Source: Trichoplax adhaerens (taxonomy: Eukaryota > Placozoa > Uniplacotomia > Trichoplacea > Trichoplacidae). From it: a stretch of DNA of 64,000 nucleotides. The stretch is taken from contig NW_002060978.1 of the NCBI RefSeq assembly GCF_000150275.1, positions 124,001-188,000 of the forward strand, given 5' to 3'. Positions within the stretch are counted from its first letter, which is position 1. Each line of letters begins with the position of its first letter. Shown piece after piece: positions 26,869-38,745 of this stretch. The translations under genes were made by a program, and so were the position numbers. A model generated the notes under the pieces. It did not search any database. It saw nothing but the letters and a program-made list of their open reading frames with translations, and was not told the origin of the DNA.

Positions 26869-27994
26869 ATGGCCTTGTTTGTGGCTAACAATGTGAGATT
26901 TCATTTTTTAGATTATATTTCCAGTTTTTTTCTTTATTTTTATCTTTGCATAGACATTTATATTTTACTAAACATGGAATCCGTGTATAATTATATATAT
27001 CTTTGGTTTTTTGTATCGGTTACTCTAAATCTTGCTTATCGTTTATATCGAAAGGAAGGGTTAATTTTTTTTATTAGAAGAAAAATTTGTGGGATGCACT
27101 ACTCTCGTTATCGTCTCCAAAATTAATTAATTGTTCTTCGTCATCTTTCTTTAATTGCTTACTAGGAAGAATTTGATCTTATCATTAAATCAGCCGATGA
27201 TAAATTAGTTGTCATTGATTTTTATGCTCAGTGGTGTGGTCCATGTCGCCGTATAGGGCCTAAATACGAGGTAAAACGGTTATTATTTTCATTTCAAGGA
27301 CAGTAACTCTTCATTCATGCAATACTGTATGGACTTGATTTTTGTTCGTCCCTTCATCAAATACCTAATTTGCCCATTTCTAGGCTATGAGTAAGGATCC
27401 AGAATATGAAAATGTTATATTTCTGAAGGTTGATGTTGATGATAATAGTGTAAGTATTGGTTAATTAAAGCGCATTAATAAAATATCTGGATGTGAAACG
27501 GCTATATTATAGGAAAGATCGTCTTTAATCTTGAGATGTTATAAACGGCCCAGTCACTAATTAATAGGAGCAGTGATTCTACAACAATCTTAGTCATAAA
27601 ACTTCCTCCTTACAAGCGATGTTATTAAAAATAGTCATTTAAGTCTATTTGGTTGCAGTATTTTACGTAAATACAATTGAGTCTTACTATATCACCAATA
27701 CTGATTTGTTATTTCCTAAAATAGGATACTGCCGAAGCTTGTGGTATCAGTTGCATGCCAACGTTTCAATTTTATCAAAATGGACAAAAGGTATTATAGA
27801 ATTGATCACTAATAGCAATATCTTGCCGTATAAAAAATTGCATGCCATGTACAGTAGCAACGTCTGCTAAACGATACTATAATATTAATTTTAAAATCGG
27901 TCAATATGAAAATTTTCCCTGATAGATTGATGAACTTTCTGGATCTGACGATTCACAACTTCTAGCTAAAATTAAAGAATTAATGGTTCGATAA
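26869..27994 (+). CDS. TXN: thioredoxin, five exons, complete
   Basis: Coding exons 26869-26892, 27166-27270, 27384-27449, 27725-27790 and 27926-27994; all junctions are GT/AG in phase 0, giving 109 residues, close to the usual 105. Cytosolic thiol-disulphide oxidoreductase that reduces protein disulphides and is itself reduced by NADPH-dependent thioredoxin reductase. The catalytic W-C-G-P-C lies at 31-35, exactly where it is in human thioredoxin. It is preceded by DKLVVIDFYAQ, with VIFLKVDVDD in the central strand and the cis-proline loop CMPT (75-78). Cys75 matches the extra regulatory Cys73 of vertebrate thioredoxin. The first exon encodes only eight residues (MALFVANN), which is also the size of the first coding piece I recall for the human gene; this supports the tiny exon. 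No targeting peptide is visible. The only alternative start is the myristoylated exon near 23.2 kb. Confidence 0.93.
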
Positions 27995-28047
27995 AAGTAG
28001 CAAAGTAAGGTTTACTATTTATCAATTATGTAATATTCTGGATAAGA

Positions 28048-28053
28048 AATAAA
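28048..28053 (+). promoter_or_regulatory. candidate polyadenylation signal of thioredoxin
   Basis: AATAAA, 54 bases after the thioredoxin stop codon, a normal distance for a short 3' untranslated region. Confidence 0.55.
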
Positions 28054-28995
28054 AACGATAGTGGTGTATAAATCACTTGGAGTTTTAAGAATGGAAATTT
28101 TCAATTTTATTTCAATACATTAATGTATAGGTGAAGGGAGGAATCTTTCCTTCATTCGCTACAGCGATAAAGTATATTACGTCAGTAAGAAGAAGATGTA
28201 CACAATAACTTATTTGCTTTTAATGATGATTCAAATATAAGATTCATGCATAACCTTATATTGATAGTGTGAATATCACTCTTTTACACATAAAACTACT
28301 TTATAACTCTTCTTGGCTTGCAAACTTGTTATTGTACAATGTGTTCTTTGAAATTTGACTGCTATAGCTGGTACTTGTATATATTGATGTGTTTATGAAA
28401 GTTATAACATAAATGTATAGTATATTAACATATACATAGTACATATATATATTCAGATATTTGATCTAACATTATACAGCAAATAGATGTAGCTAGCTTA
28501 ACTAGCTAGCTTACATAGCCATTTGCAGAATTATGATTTTCGAACAGTACCTTCGATACATTGACTGCGTAATTTTCTTTAATCACTTTTTTTGAATCTT
28601 GATTTTAAATTAAATAGATTTCACTCATGTAAATGGTTAAATAGATAGTTAAACAGATAATTGCCAGTAATAACTTAAATTATGAATATTTTATCATATA
28701 CATTACTAGGATAACGTTATGCAGCCATCAATTGCAACTGAGTTTAAGTGAAATGAAAACCACGAAGCAGACTGCTATTTCATGGCGGCTAATTGATTGT
28801 AGTTAAACAAATAAAACTCCTTGTACATGCTTAATTTGGTGCTATAAGTCATTTTATCGTGATTGTAGAAACTAGCACAACCCATGGAAATTCTGTGGAA
28901 TAGTATAATTTTAATTAATAGAGTAATCGCATTAATACGATTTGATAAATTATGCGTGCTTTGATTCTGATGTTGTTGAAGTTAGTCATCTCCAA
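28054..28995. other. intergenic, no gene; short inverted repeat
   Basis: No open frame of note. At about 28,490-28,513 the sequence has two copies of agctagct separated by five bases. Each copy is self-complementary, so the region could fold into a small hairpin. Confidence 0.4.
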
Positions 28996-28999
28996 GCAA

Positions 29000-29870
29000 A
29001 GTAAAAATTGTTACTATGGCCAACGTAACAGAGCTGGAAATTAGCTATCAGCTACATATACTATACCTGTCAGATTTTAGTTAAACTTCTACCCAAAGAT
29101 AGCATGTAGCATAGTTGTAGTAAAGAAGAAAAATGAAAATATTCGTGGAACTTTACATTTAAAATGTATCTATCCTTGCAATTATGAAGATTGTGTAGCT
29201 GAGGTATAAAATGCTAAGCAGTGTATAATCGAACCGAATCGAATTCATGGATATTACTGGATAAGAAGAATAGTTTATTCCTAGAACTTTATACTTAAAA
29301 ATGGTGCCATCGTTATGATTATGATTACTGTGTAACAAAGCTGTAGAATATCATGAAGTGAAATCGAATCGAATGTATAGATATTAAACCATAAGAAGAG
29401 TAATTATAAGTATAACTTTATTCGTAAAGATGTACGCTGTGCAGTAGCTTTTTTTGTAATTATAATTATAGATCTTGTATAAAAAAGCTATGGAATTTTG
29501 ACAAGCGAAATCGAATTTATAGATATTACGGTGTAACAAGAGTCACTATTAGTAAAGCGTTATGCTTCAAAATGTAATCATCCTTTTAAACGTAGATTTT
29601 ACTTAAGAAAAGCTATGGAATATTGACAAACAAAATCGAATCGAATCTATAGAAATTTCTGGGCATGAAAGGTCATTAATTGTAGAAACTATTCGTAGAA
29701 CTTGATTAGGAGCGCAGTTATTTTGACAATTATGGATAAATTATCATAAAATCATGGAATATTGATGTTACGGTGAATCCCGAGAATCAGTTACTCCCAA
29801 TAGTATTTTCAGTCTACACAAAAATGGAGTGATTATTTTGACAAAATGTGGGTACTTGGCAATGGCTTAC
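29000..29870. repeat. degenerate tandem array, unit about 126-143 bp
   Basis: Blocks 'aaatcgaatcgaatctatag' followed by 'atatta', then 'aagagtaat-attcctagaactttata-tt' and 'aaaagctatggaatattgac', repeat with landmarks near 29,233, 29,363, 29,506 and 29,632; edges are less clear. No coding content. Confidence 0.65.
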
Positions 29871-31451
29871 AATTTAGATTTTCAGAAATTAGACAGTTTA
29901 CATTAATGCTAATAAAACAAAAAGCTTGCGCTTAGCATATAATTACAGATTTCTATAGTTATGAAGCTATTTACAGGGTATGCTGATAGATCATTTGATG
30001 GCAATCGCTGTCTACCTCTATCAGAAACACCCTCATCTATTAAAATGAATGATTTCGATTACGCGCTCATGTAGTATACGAGTATGCATATATAGATGTA
30101 TATGACATATGCAGTACAAACATGGACTAGATCCTGAATAAACTAATAACTTCATCCATGTTTAGTATTAAATGTAATAATATATAATGCATATCAACAA
30201 CTGTATTTCTGTCTTTGAAACAGAAATCATGCGAGTAATTATTGCTGAAGTATATACCTATTTGCATTAATAATTGTTCACAAAGCTACCGCAAAATTCG
30301 CCTTTAGCTGATCTTCGAGCTACAGTATAAACAATGTATTACTTATTCTAACTTTCTTATAAACTATGAGCAGTATCCAATACAGCATGACAATTTAAAT
30401 GGGGTACATGTAAACGATTAGACAGTCAGTATTTAAAATTATTATAAAGTTACATTTAGTATCTATCCAGCTTTTACCTTATTCCTAATAACGTACGCAA
30501 TAATAGTCCGATGCTCCAACAGATAGCAATAAATAAGTGAAAGTAAAAATGGACTAGTAAATGTTAATGCCTTGGTGTAACATTTTCAAATCAATAAAGC
30601 AAAATAGTAAACATCTCCATGTACGAGTACGGTGCAAAAAGTTTTCATTTCAATTTCAGTAATAAATGATAGACAAGTTGAAAGTCACATCTTCTATTTG
30701 TAAATGTGCTTGTGTAGCGAATACGCTAAGAAAATAACTCTAGAATGTATACAATAACTTTATGACTTTAAATAATAATATTAAATTGCATATAGGTCTA
30801 CCTTGCTAGATCGGATAGACTAGCCATGACAAGGAATCTTATTTTACAAATTTTTGCTTGAGAACTTGTCATACAATCGATTTTAAAAATTACCGATATA
30901 GCTGAAACTTTGTATATATATATAATATAAATAGAACTTCAATGTGATACCATATAAGCGTACAATTTGTTTTAAAATAGATGTAATCTATATAGACAAT
31001 AATGTTACTGTAGTTCCAATGACAATAGAGTCTATCTTAGAGTCAATTACAACACCTCTTATTCAGCAACATCTAGAATTTGATTACATTTAGTAACAAA
31101 TCAATGTCCCTCATGCCATTGGATGTAAGTAGCTACAAGTCAATGATTGCAGCAATTAAAATAGTGATTATTATAGCTGAAACATGAATAATATATCGAG
31201 TAATTTTTATGTGAAGCAATTATAATTATTCAATGAATTAATGATAAAATAGCATGTATTATCAGGAGGAAGGTTACGGACTGCTACATCGTAGATCACT
31301 GGGTGCGCCGTATAATGTATCGTTCGCCGATGATCAATTGTATAGCATATGATTGATTGTGAGTGCTGCAATATCCACTTTGTCAATATCACAGATTTGT
31401 GCTTGTGCTAGAATTGATACATTGATAATAATACTACTGGGTTGTGCAGTA
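29871..31451. other. intergenic, no gene; probable 3' flank of YIPF6
   Basis: No recognised exon on either strand. The right end is the 3' untranslated region of the minus-strand YIPF6 gene. An open frame at 31,207-31,392 (minus) lies there and shows no homology I can name. Confidence 0.4.
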
Positions 31452-34439
31452 CTAGGTATGAGAGATTACTAGCCAAGCCATGACGAAGTAAAATAAAAAG
31501 ATTGGATAGATAGCCAATGCTTTTCTATCGGATAGCTGTGTGTCAGCTAGAAATGCCGTTGATGCTAAATAAAGTGCGTCAATAAAACTTTGATTAGGAG
31601 CGGTTATAGCAACATTGTGAATGCAAAAGAGATCCCCAGAAACTTAATATCAGCATTTTCTACATTTCAATTGATGACATACTGGTACAGGAGTATGAAT
31701 AATAGACTCACCAAATGTTGACCAGCAAAATCCCAAAATGACTAAGCAAAATCGAAGAACAAACAATCCACTTGTATGTGGAAGCATAAGTACAATTCGA
31801 CAGCCAATCAGTGCTAGTACAAGAGGAAACATACAATAACCTAATACGCACAGACTTTGAAATAATGATCTAGAATATGAAAAAAATTGTATCATGTATT
31901 AACGATATACATCTATCCAGTGGTTATTCGAAAAAAATGATGTAGTCCAATTCTTGCTTAGCTAATATGTAGAGGCGGTTAAAAAATTAGCTGTAAGCTT
32001 ACATTCTCCCACCAAGTAATTGACTGTTGATAGTTACAATTCCAGCTCCACACCAAAAGATGACAAATACTTCAGCAAATTGTGGTCCTCCATCGTTAAC
32101 GTTATCAGCTTTGTTACCTTGTAACAGCCTACGAAATGCCAAGTTAAATAATATCTATTACAGTCGTTGCAAGGCTGCTGACTTAACACAATGACAGTAT
32201 TGTCAAGATACGCGTACATGCTACCGTATATACAAGTACAGTACAACAGTATTGTGATACATTAACAGGGTTAAAATGCATGAAATACCATTTGACAATC
32301 CTAACAAACTAACATAGCGAAAATGATTGTATCCAAATTGTCGGTTTCATAACTCAGACAATACTTACAACGCCATAGCCCCACATAAGATTAAAGGTCC
32401 CCATAAGTCCCCTAAAAAATTAATAAAGCAGCAGCAATAATATCAGTTGTCATTGCAATACATTGGTTTACGTTTCCTTGACCAATAAATGACTTTCATT
32501 TATCTACAGGTGAATCCCATGTAACATATGAAATACATCATGTTGGTAAAGTTAGGATATACGAGTGTGTTTACAATTTAGCAACTGTACCAATATAGTT
32601 TGGTCCCACCAATGTTATAGAGGTAGAATACGAACTTACTTCTACTACTGTGACATGGTCAACTCGATTGATTGCAGTTGATCCATCATAATACTGACAA
32701 AGTTACGATCTATGCTTAGTACCAATATAGTTTGGCATCCCCAATGTTATAGAGGTAGAATACGAACTTACTTCTCCTACTGTAACATGGTCAACTTGAT
32801 TGATTGCAGTTGATCCATCATAATACTGACAAAGTTATGATCTATGCTTAGTAGCAATATGGTTTGGTACCACCAATATTATAGAGGTAGAATACGAACT
32901 TCTTCACTACTGTAATTTGGTCAACTCGATTGATTGCAGTTGATCCATCATAATACTAATAAAACTTATGATGTATGCTTAGTACCAATATAGTTTGGTA
33001 CCACCAATACTATAGAGGTAGAATACGAATTTACTTCTACTACTGTAACATGGTCAACTCAATTGATTGCAGTTAATGCATTATTATACTGATAAGGTTA
33101 TGATCTATGCTTACCATTTTGCAATTGTGCTCATTTATTTTGGCAACATGAATGTTGTAGTGGTATTATACGAATTATTTCTACTACTTGCAGTTTATCC
33201 ATCATCATGGTAGAAAAAGTATGATCTATGTTTATAATTTTTCGACTGAGCCCATTCATTTTGGCAAACACGCATGTTGTCGTAGCATAATACCAAGTTA
33301 CTTTCTACTGCTGTAACAGGATCAACTTGATTGATTGTTTGATCTTTACCAATCACTCTTAATTTCTCAAGTTTGTCAATGACACTATGTACTATGTTAA
33401 GTTTGGGCTTAATGTAAGAATTGCGGTGATATTGACCTTAAAGTGGCCGTATACGCATATGGAAGGGTTGGCAGTACGATACGTAGAAAGAAATAGTCTG
33501 TCGTACTTACAATTTCGCAAGAGGGAAATTTTCTGCTTGACGTAAAAGACGTGGAGAAATTTTTGGCCAATGGATTTCAGATCTCTTAGCTGTAAATGGA
33601 AAGGGTATAGTTAATACCTTGTTATCATGACTATTGGGATGGTATGATAGATCTATTGTATGTATCGCTGGTGAAGGAGAACATGTCCTGCTACTACTGT
33701 ATGGTCAATGGCTACGGGTACTGATTGGTGGCCGCTTTTCATTTCTGTATTATTTCGCCGTATGGAACCAACTGAGTGGACTACTTACTGCAGATCACCA
33801 TCCAAACTGATAGAAATGATTCGATTCTACTCTATATAATCTATCTGATGGAGATGATACGCGTCTATCTTGTTGTGGTAATGAAAATGAACACAGATCG
33901 TTGATGATACAGTCTACCCTTGTTGGCATGCTATTCCTCTTGGCTATGGTATGGATTGCCAGTATTTAAAAAAGAGGAAGAAATTGGAATGACGACCTTT
34001 CACCGTCAACTAGAGCAAATGATCAATCGGCTGTATTCCAGTGGAAAGACTGTCCTATGGATACTACAGAGGCAAACTCTTTTTCTATTACCAAGGACTA
34101 TAGACTGCCGATACTGCAGTACTGAATTATTCCCGATTGGGTGTTCTACAAGCCTATCCTATCCAGACAGAATGACTGTCAATGGCCAAAGCACGTTGAA
34201 GGAGTTTTACTACATAGTCAAGGAATTTTAATCGATCCATTGCAAGAAATAGTCGACTTGAATGCAGCTCTTTTCTTCCATCCATAAACTGTACTTACGA
34301 GTGTTTGCGATACTGGTTCGTCGATGGTGTCGAAATGCGATTCATCGACTTGATGATCACCATGGACACGTTGACTTTCTTCGTCTTCATCGCTATCACT
34401 ATGATCAAAACGCGGACTAACCGGTCTTGGTGATGCCAT
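31452..34439 (-). CDS. YIPF6: Yip1-domain family member 6 (YIPF6), six exons, complete
   Basis: Coding exons in transcript order: 34299-34439, 33511-33589, 32369-32411, 32003-32128, 31712-31869, 31452-31564. Phases agree at every junction; the product is 219 residues (human about 236). YIPF proteins are five-pass membrane proteins of the ER-Golgi system that associate with Rab GTPases and keep Golgi structure and traffic in order. Diagnostic motifs: LRDLKSIGQKFLHVFY before the membrane domain, DLWGPLIL at TM1, DGGPQFAEVFVI at TM2, VTINSQLLGG, FQSLCVLGYCMFPLVLAL at TM3, and ASTAFLAD then ALAIYPIFLFYFV at TM5. The acidic N-terminus is cytosolic. The frame can be extended to 34,460 only through a TTG codon, so I start at the ATG at 34,439. 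Intron 2 contains a well-preserved 130-bp tandem array. Divergent from the deaminase gene. Confidence 0.95.
32585..33300. repeat. 130-bp tandem array inside YIPF6 intron 2
   Basis: Six copies start near 32,588, 32,718, 32,849, 32,981, 33,127 and 33,250. Landmarks are 'accaatatagtttggtacca', 'gttatagaggtagaatacga' and 'catggtcaactcgattgatt'. The first four copies are nearly identical, far better preserved than the intergenic arrays; the last two are diverged. This points to recent local duplication or homogenisation. It lies wholly within the intron and touches no splice site. Confidence 0.9.
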
Positions 34440-34789
34440 TGGCACGACGTGAATGATCAATTACGTTGAAGGATTGAAGAATACCACTCGAATTTGCCTT
34501 CCTCGCACTTTGCTACCAATGGCTTGATTTTGGATCAAGAAGGAGGCGAAAGATGGCAAGAGGGGAACTGGAGCCACAGCCTTTGGACGTCCAGTCGGTA
34601 TTCCAAATTGCTACATAGGACGTCGTGTCTGAATCCGCTTAATCCCTTACTAGTGCTAGTATAGGGCGATCATGTGGACGTGAAGCAGAAGCGACTCAAT
34701 ACCCTTACAACGCTGATCTGGTCTGGCAATGAAGAAATCCGAGTTCGCACATGCGCAATGCAAAGCCTAATGGAGAATGTCCAATTGTC

Positions 34790-35010
34790 CATGTACATTT
34801 TACAATGTACAGTATGGCAGAGTGAACTTTTGCCACGGTGGCAACTTAGCCATACTGTACAGATCAGCTTACAGTACACAGTACAGTACTGTACAGTACA
34901 ATACAGTATGTACTGTATTGTTTGTACTGTACTCTGTACTGTACAGGACTGACTGAGAGTACCATCCTACAGTACATGGATGACAGTACAACGTGATCCT
35001 ACTGTACAGT
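34790..35010. repeat. palindromic TACAGTAC satellite, block 1
   Basis: Dense tandem and inverted copies of GTACAGTAC and GTACTGTAC, for example acagtacagtactgtacagt at about 34,878. Because the motif is close to its own reverse complement, either DNA strand or an RNA copy could fold into hairpins. A shorter patch of the same kind lies at about 35,275-35,420. Confidence 0.85.
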
Positions 35011-35465
35011 ATTCGTTATTACAATTTTTGCATCAATTTGTTCAAACTGGATCGCACGCAAATGCATGCCTTTAATACGTATCAGGTAACTTTCTATAAT
35101 AAGAGACCTATGTGTATTGGAAGGTTTATAACGAATGGTCTTTTTTAGAACGTTTTACTCCTAGTTTATACTGTGTGATTCAAATGCAATGGAAGAAAAC
35201 GCATCACATTGTACTGTACTTGAAACTAAGAAATGGCTGAGATGACGTAATCGATCTGACTATGGATCACACTTTCCAGTACAGTACAATGTACTGTACA
35301 CTGTAGACTACAGTACTGTGTACTATTCTGTTCAGTGTGCACTGTGTGCAGGCGACTGGTCAGTGGTCACCCTACAGTATGTCTATGTACTGTTTCATAC
35401 CTATACCAACATGGCATACAGTACACTGTCTTAGTATGTTTGTTGCACAGTCCGATGGACATGCC

Positions 35466-36297
35466 TGTAAAATCCTGAAGGAAATGAAGCCGTCAATAGC
35501 AGGAACAGTACTCAGAGCTAATTGGTTATGACGGTCATTTTGACCATCATGGATCGACTGACTCTACGAATTACATTGTACAGTACAGTACTGTACCTGT
35601 AATGGATCCCATTTTACAGTACAGTACACTGTACTGTACTACTGTACGTACTGTATACTGTACTTGAAAGAGAGAAAGGATTGATAGAGAGAGTGGACGT
35701 ACAGTACAGTACAGTACTATAGTCGATGCAACCCAATGAATTCCATTTTACAGTACTGTACTGTACACTGTCGAGTGTACTGTATACTGTACACTGTACA
35801 CTGTTTACAGTATAGTACTGTAGATTGTACTGTACACTGTACTGTACAGTACATGAAAGGGAGAAAGGATTGATAGAGAGAGTGGACGTACAGTACAGTA
35901 CAGTACTATAGTCGATGCAACCCAATGAATTCCATTTTACAGTACTGTACTGTACACTGTCGAGTGTACTGTATACTGTACACTGTACTGTACACTGTTT
36001 ACAGTATAGTACTGTAGATTGTACTGTACAGTACACTGTACTGTACACTGTAGATTGTACAGTACATGAAAGGGAGAAAGGATTGATAGAGTGACGTACT
36101 GTACAGTACAGTACTGTTAGTCGAGGCGAACAATGAATCCCATTTTACAGTACTGTACACTGTCGAGTTACACTGTATACTGTACACTGTACACTGTAAA
36201 ATCCTGAAGGAAATGAAACCATAAACAGCTGGAACAGTACTCTGAGCTCATTAGTCATTATGGCCATTCTGACTATGTTGGATCGATTGACTCTATG
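35466..36297. repeat. pair of about 105-bp direct repeats bracketing the main palindromic array
   Basis: A block beginning 'tgtaaaatcctgaaggaaat' occurs at about 35,466-35,570 and again at about 36,195-36,297 in the same orientation, with roughly four bases in five identical. Between them lies the main palindromic array. The layout could be one large tandem duplication unit of about 730 bp, or an insertion flanked by repeats. Confidence 0.7.
35575..36195. repeat. palindromic TACAGTAC satellite, block 2, with three higher-order units
   Basis: Three units of about 190-210 bp each contain a unique core 'gagaaaggattgatagagag' (near 35,668, 35,863 and 36,074), then a TACAGTAC run. A second core follows, 'agtcgatgcaacccaatgaa' plus 'ttccattttacag', and then a long GTAC-rich run. 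The first two units are almost identical; the third is shorter and diverged. A partial unit precedes them at about 35,595. Confidence 0.85.
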
Positions 36298-36549
36298 CTA
36301 ACCCGAGCTTACCCCGGTACCTCTTGATTGATTGATTTATTTGTTTATTAGAATATCGTATCAGCCAAGACAAAACTATTGTCAATAGTTGAGTTTACGA
36401 TTGTAGGTCCGAGTTTGCTTGTGGCTTGAAAAGGGATTCTTAATATTGATCTTGTCCTTGGTTTTGCCCCTATCCCCTCCCATTGGAACCATTGAAAGGT
36501 TGTGTCTCTCTGCTGCTGACTGCCATTGATTGATTGCACGGAAAGAAGG

Positions 36550-38745
36550 ATGAGATTGGTTATTTTAGACGATTATGACAAAGCCAGTTTATGGGCTGCT
36601 AAGTATATTATGAATGCCATCAATGGATTCAAACCCTCTCAAACCAAATCCAATTTCGTCTTGGGATTACCAACAGGTAATTCACTATTGAATTTGTCTC
36701 TTCCATTTTCCTATACAGTGCAAGTGTCAAGGATGCATGATAGACAGACCGCGAGCTCGGTCCCCCAAAATGCTACTTGTTAGAAGTAGCTTTGGAGGAT
36801 GATGATGGGAGTTGTGTCTTTATTCCATTCAAGACTTGTTCGATCGATCAAACATCTCTGTCAAGACAGTACTAACTAAAGAATACCTTGCACCAGTGGA
36901 GAGGCCTAAAGTTCACGACCTTTTTTGTGCAGTCTAGGTTATGATTGATAGTAATAGACGATAAAAGCCATCATCATTATTCTCCTAGCCATCTAAAACG
37001 GGACTAGCATTCTTTGCCTTGATGAGAGAGATGTCACTGATTGAACCTATTGTGTACGGTATAAAATTGAATCCAGTGTCGATCCTCTAGGTTTAGCCAG
37101 TGGCCTAGAGTACGATAGCTTAAATACAACAAATCGCTGCAAAATCATGGGACAGTGTATAACTTGAATGAGGTAGGCTATCAGAGCCCTCTCAATGCTG
37201 TCCTCAAACAACTGATCGGTCAAGTCTTTTCATTTCGTTATCTGTAGTTGACTTTGACATAGCCCTTCCATCATAACGATAGTACTGGACGGATAACACC
37301 TAGCAATCGACACCCTTTGCCTTGTCAACAATAACCTTTGTTAAGCATCCAACATCAAAGTAGATAAGTTGAACTGGAGAATCGAAGATGAGTGTACAGT
37401 ATATCAGTCAAATGACACAGAGGATGATTTGAACATCCCATCATTGAAAAGACTCCGTTCAATAATATCGCCATGTTGAACGCCATAAAGAAATAGGCAT
37501 GCTCATCATTGATCATCGTGTCTGATTACGTGTCCTTCATTTGATAGGTAGCTCACCACTTGGAACATACAAATACTTAATACAATTTTTCAAGGAAGGT
37601 ATGGTATCATTCAAGAATGTCATCACCTTTAATATGGACGAATATGTCGGCTTACCTCGGGATCATTGCCAAAGTTATCACACTTATATGTGGGACAATT
37701 TCTTCAAGCACATCGATATCAATCCTGCCAACGTCCATATCCCTGATGGAAATGCTCCTGATCTTATCGTCGAGTGCAACAATTACGAAAAAGCAATTGA
37801 TCAAGCGGGTGGTATCGATCTCTTTCTTGGAGGTGATTGACTTATACCTTAAATTTTATTTTCAATCAACGCAACATCTCAGTCAGTAGTAACGTCTTTT
37901 CCACAGGCAGTAGAAGCGGACTCGATCATCATTAGAATGAATCGATGGTTGTTTAGTGATGCATGCAGTTAGGGACCACATAGTCGTAGTCCATAGATAA
38001 TCATAAAGTGATACATTACAGTGTGGCTACGTACAGTATATATTGTACAACAGGCAGTAGTCAATCATGGATAGAATAGCTTAGTAGTGTGGGTAATATG
38101 CTGTTTAACGTGTATTTTTATGCTAGCCATATCTTACCTGTTTTCCCTATAATGATATAGGAATTGGCACTGATGGCCACATTGCTTTCAATGAGCCTGG
38201 ATCTTCTCTGGCATCGAAAACTAGATTAAAAAGCCTAGCTGCCGATACGATCGCGTCCAATGCTCGCTTCTTCGAAGGAGATATACAGAAAGTTCCCAAG
38301 ATGGCAATAACCGTTGGGGTTAAAACGGTTATGAGTGCCAATGAGGTAGTAACTAGACTAACTGGATTCAACGAAAATAGTTTCAAAAATGCTACTGCTG
38401 TAATTTTAGCTTAGATCAACGACTAACTGGCCAAAATTTTCAATTCTAAAATCTTTCAGTATGTCGCGCTATTTCGTTTTGTCTTATTTTATCCCTTTCT
38501 CCTAGGTCATGATAATTATATGTGGAGGTCATAAATCATTCGCATTGCACATGGCTATAGAGGAAGGCGTTAGCCATATGTGGACAGTATCTGCTTTTCA
38601 ACAGCATCCCCGCTGTACATTTGTGGTTGATGAAGATGCAACCTTAGAACTGAAAGTGAAAACGGTTAAATATTTCAAAGGATTGATGGAAGTGCATAAC
38701 AAGCTGGTGGAACCCCGAGTACCTTCTAGTTTTACCGCTCCTTAA
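36550..38745 (+). CDS. GNPDA: glucosamine-6-phosphate deaminase (isomerase), four exons, complete
   Basis: Coding exons 36550-36676, 37548-37832, 38161-38345 and 38506-38745; phases 1, 1, 0 agree; 278 residues, as in animal GNPDA1/2. Cytosolic enzyme converting glucosamine-6-phosphate to fructose-6-phosphate plus ammonia, linking amino-sugar breakdown to glycolysis. The start at 36,550 gives MRLVILDDYDKAS; an earlier in-frame codon at 36,526 is TTG. Active-site marks: FNMDEYVGL with Asp73; GIGTDGHIAFNEPGSS with Asp142, His144 and Glu149 (the D72, D141, H143, E148 set of E. coli NagB). The C-terminal MWTVSAFQQHP and DEDATLELKVKTVKYF are typical of animals. One oddity: TVGVKTV has Lys192 where the family normally has Gly. 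I cannot tell which vertebrate paralogue is closer. Confidence 0.95.

Larger units (their letters stand above)
34440..36549. promoter_or_regulatory. shared 5' region between divergent YIPF6 and deaminase genes
   Basis: The start codons of two divergent genes are 2.1 kb apart, so both promoters must lie here or within 5' exons. The region is dominated by palindromic TACAGTAC sequence (listed separately). No TATA box or initiator can be assigned with confidence. Open frames between 34,670 and 36,190 are products of the repeat. Confidence 0.5.

Noticed and set aside
26893-27126. Read-through of the thioredoxin first exon as an 85-codon hydrophobic protein
   Set aside because: A GTGAGA donor after eight codons gives an exact-phase join to the thioredoxin core and the expected alignment of WCGPC at 31-35.
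32034-32246. Minus-strand 70-codon open frame
   Set aside because: It overlaps the YIPF6 exon at 32,003-32,128 in another frame; the YIPF6 frame carries the conserved DGGPQFAEVFVI motif.
34440-34460. Seven-codon extension of YIPF6 upstream of MASPRPV
   Set aside because: Its first codon is TTG on the minus strand; the first ATG is at 34,439.
35614-36187. Minus-strand open frames of 144 and 62 codons
   Set aside because: They are translations of the TACAGTAC satellite (repeated Tyr-Ser-Thr-Val patterns), with no biased codon use and no conserved domain.
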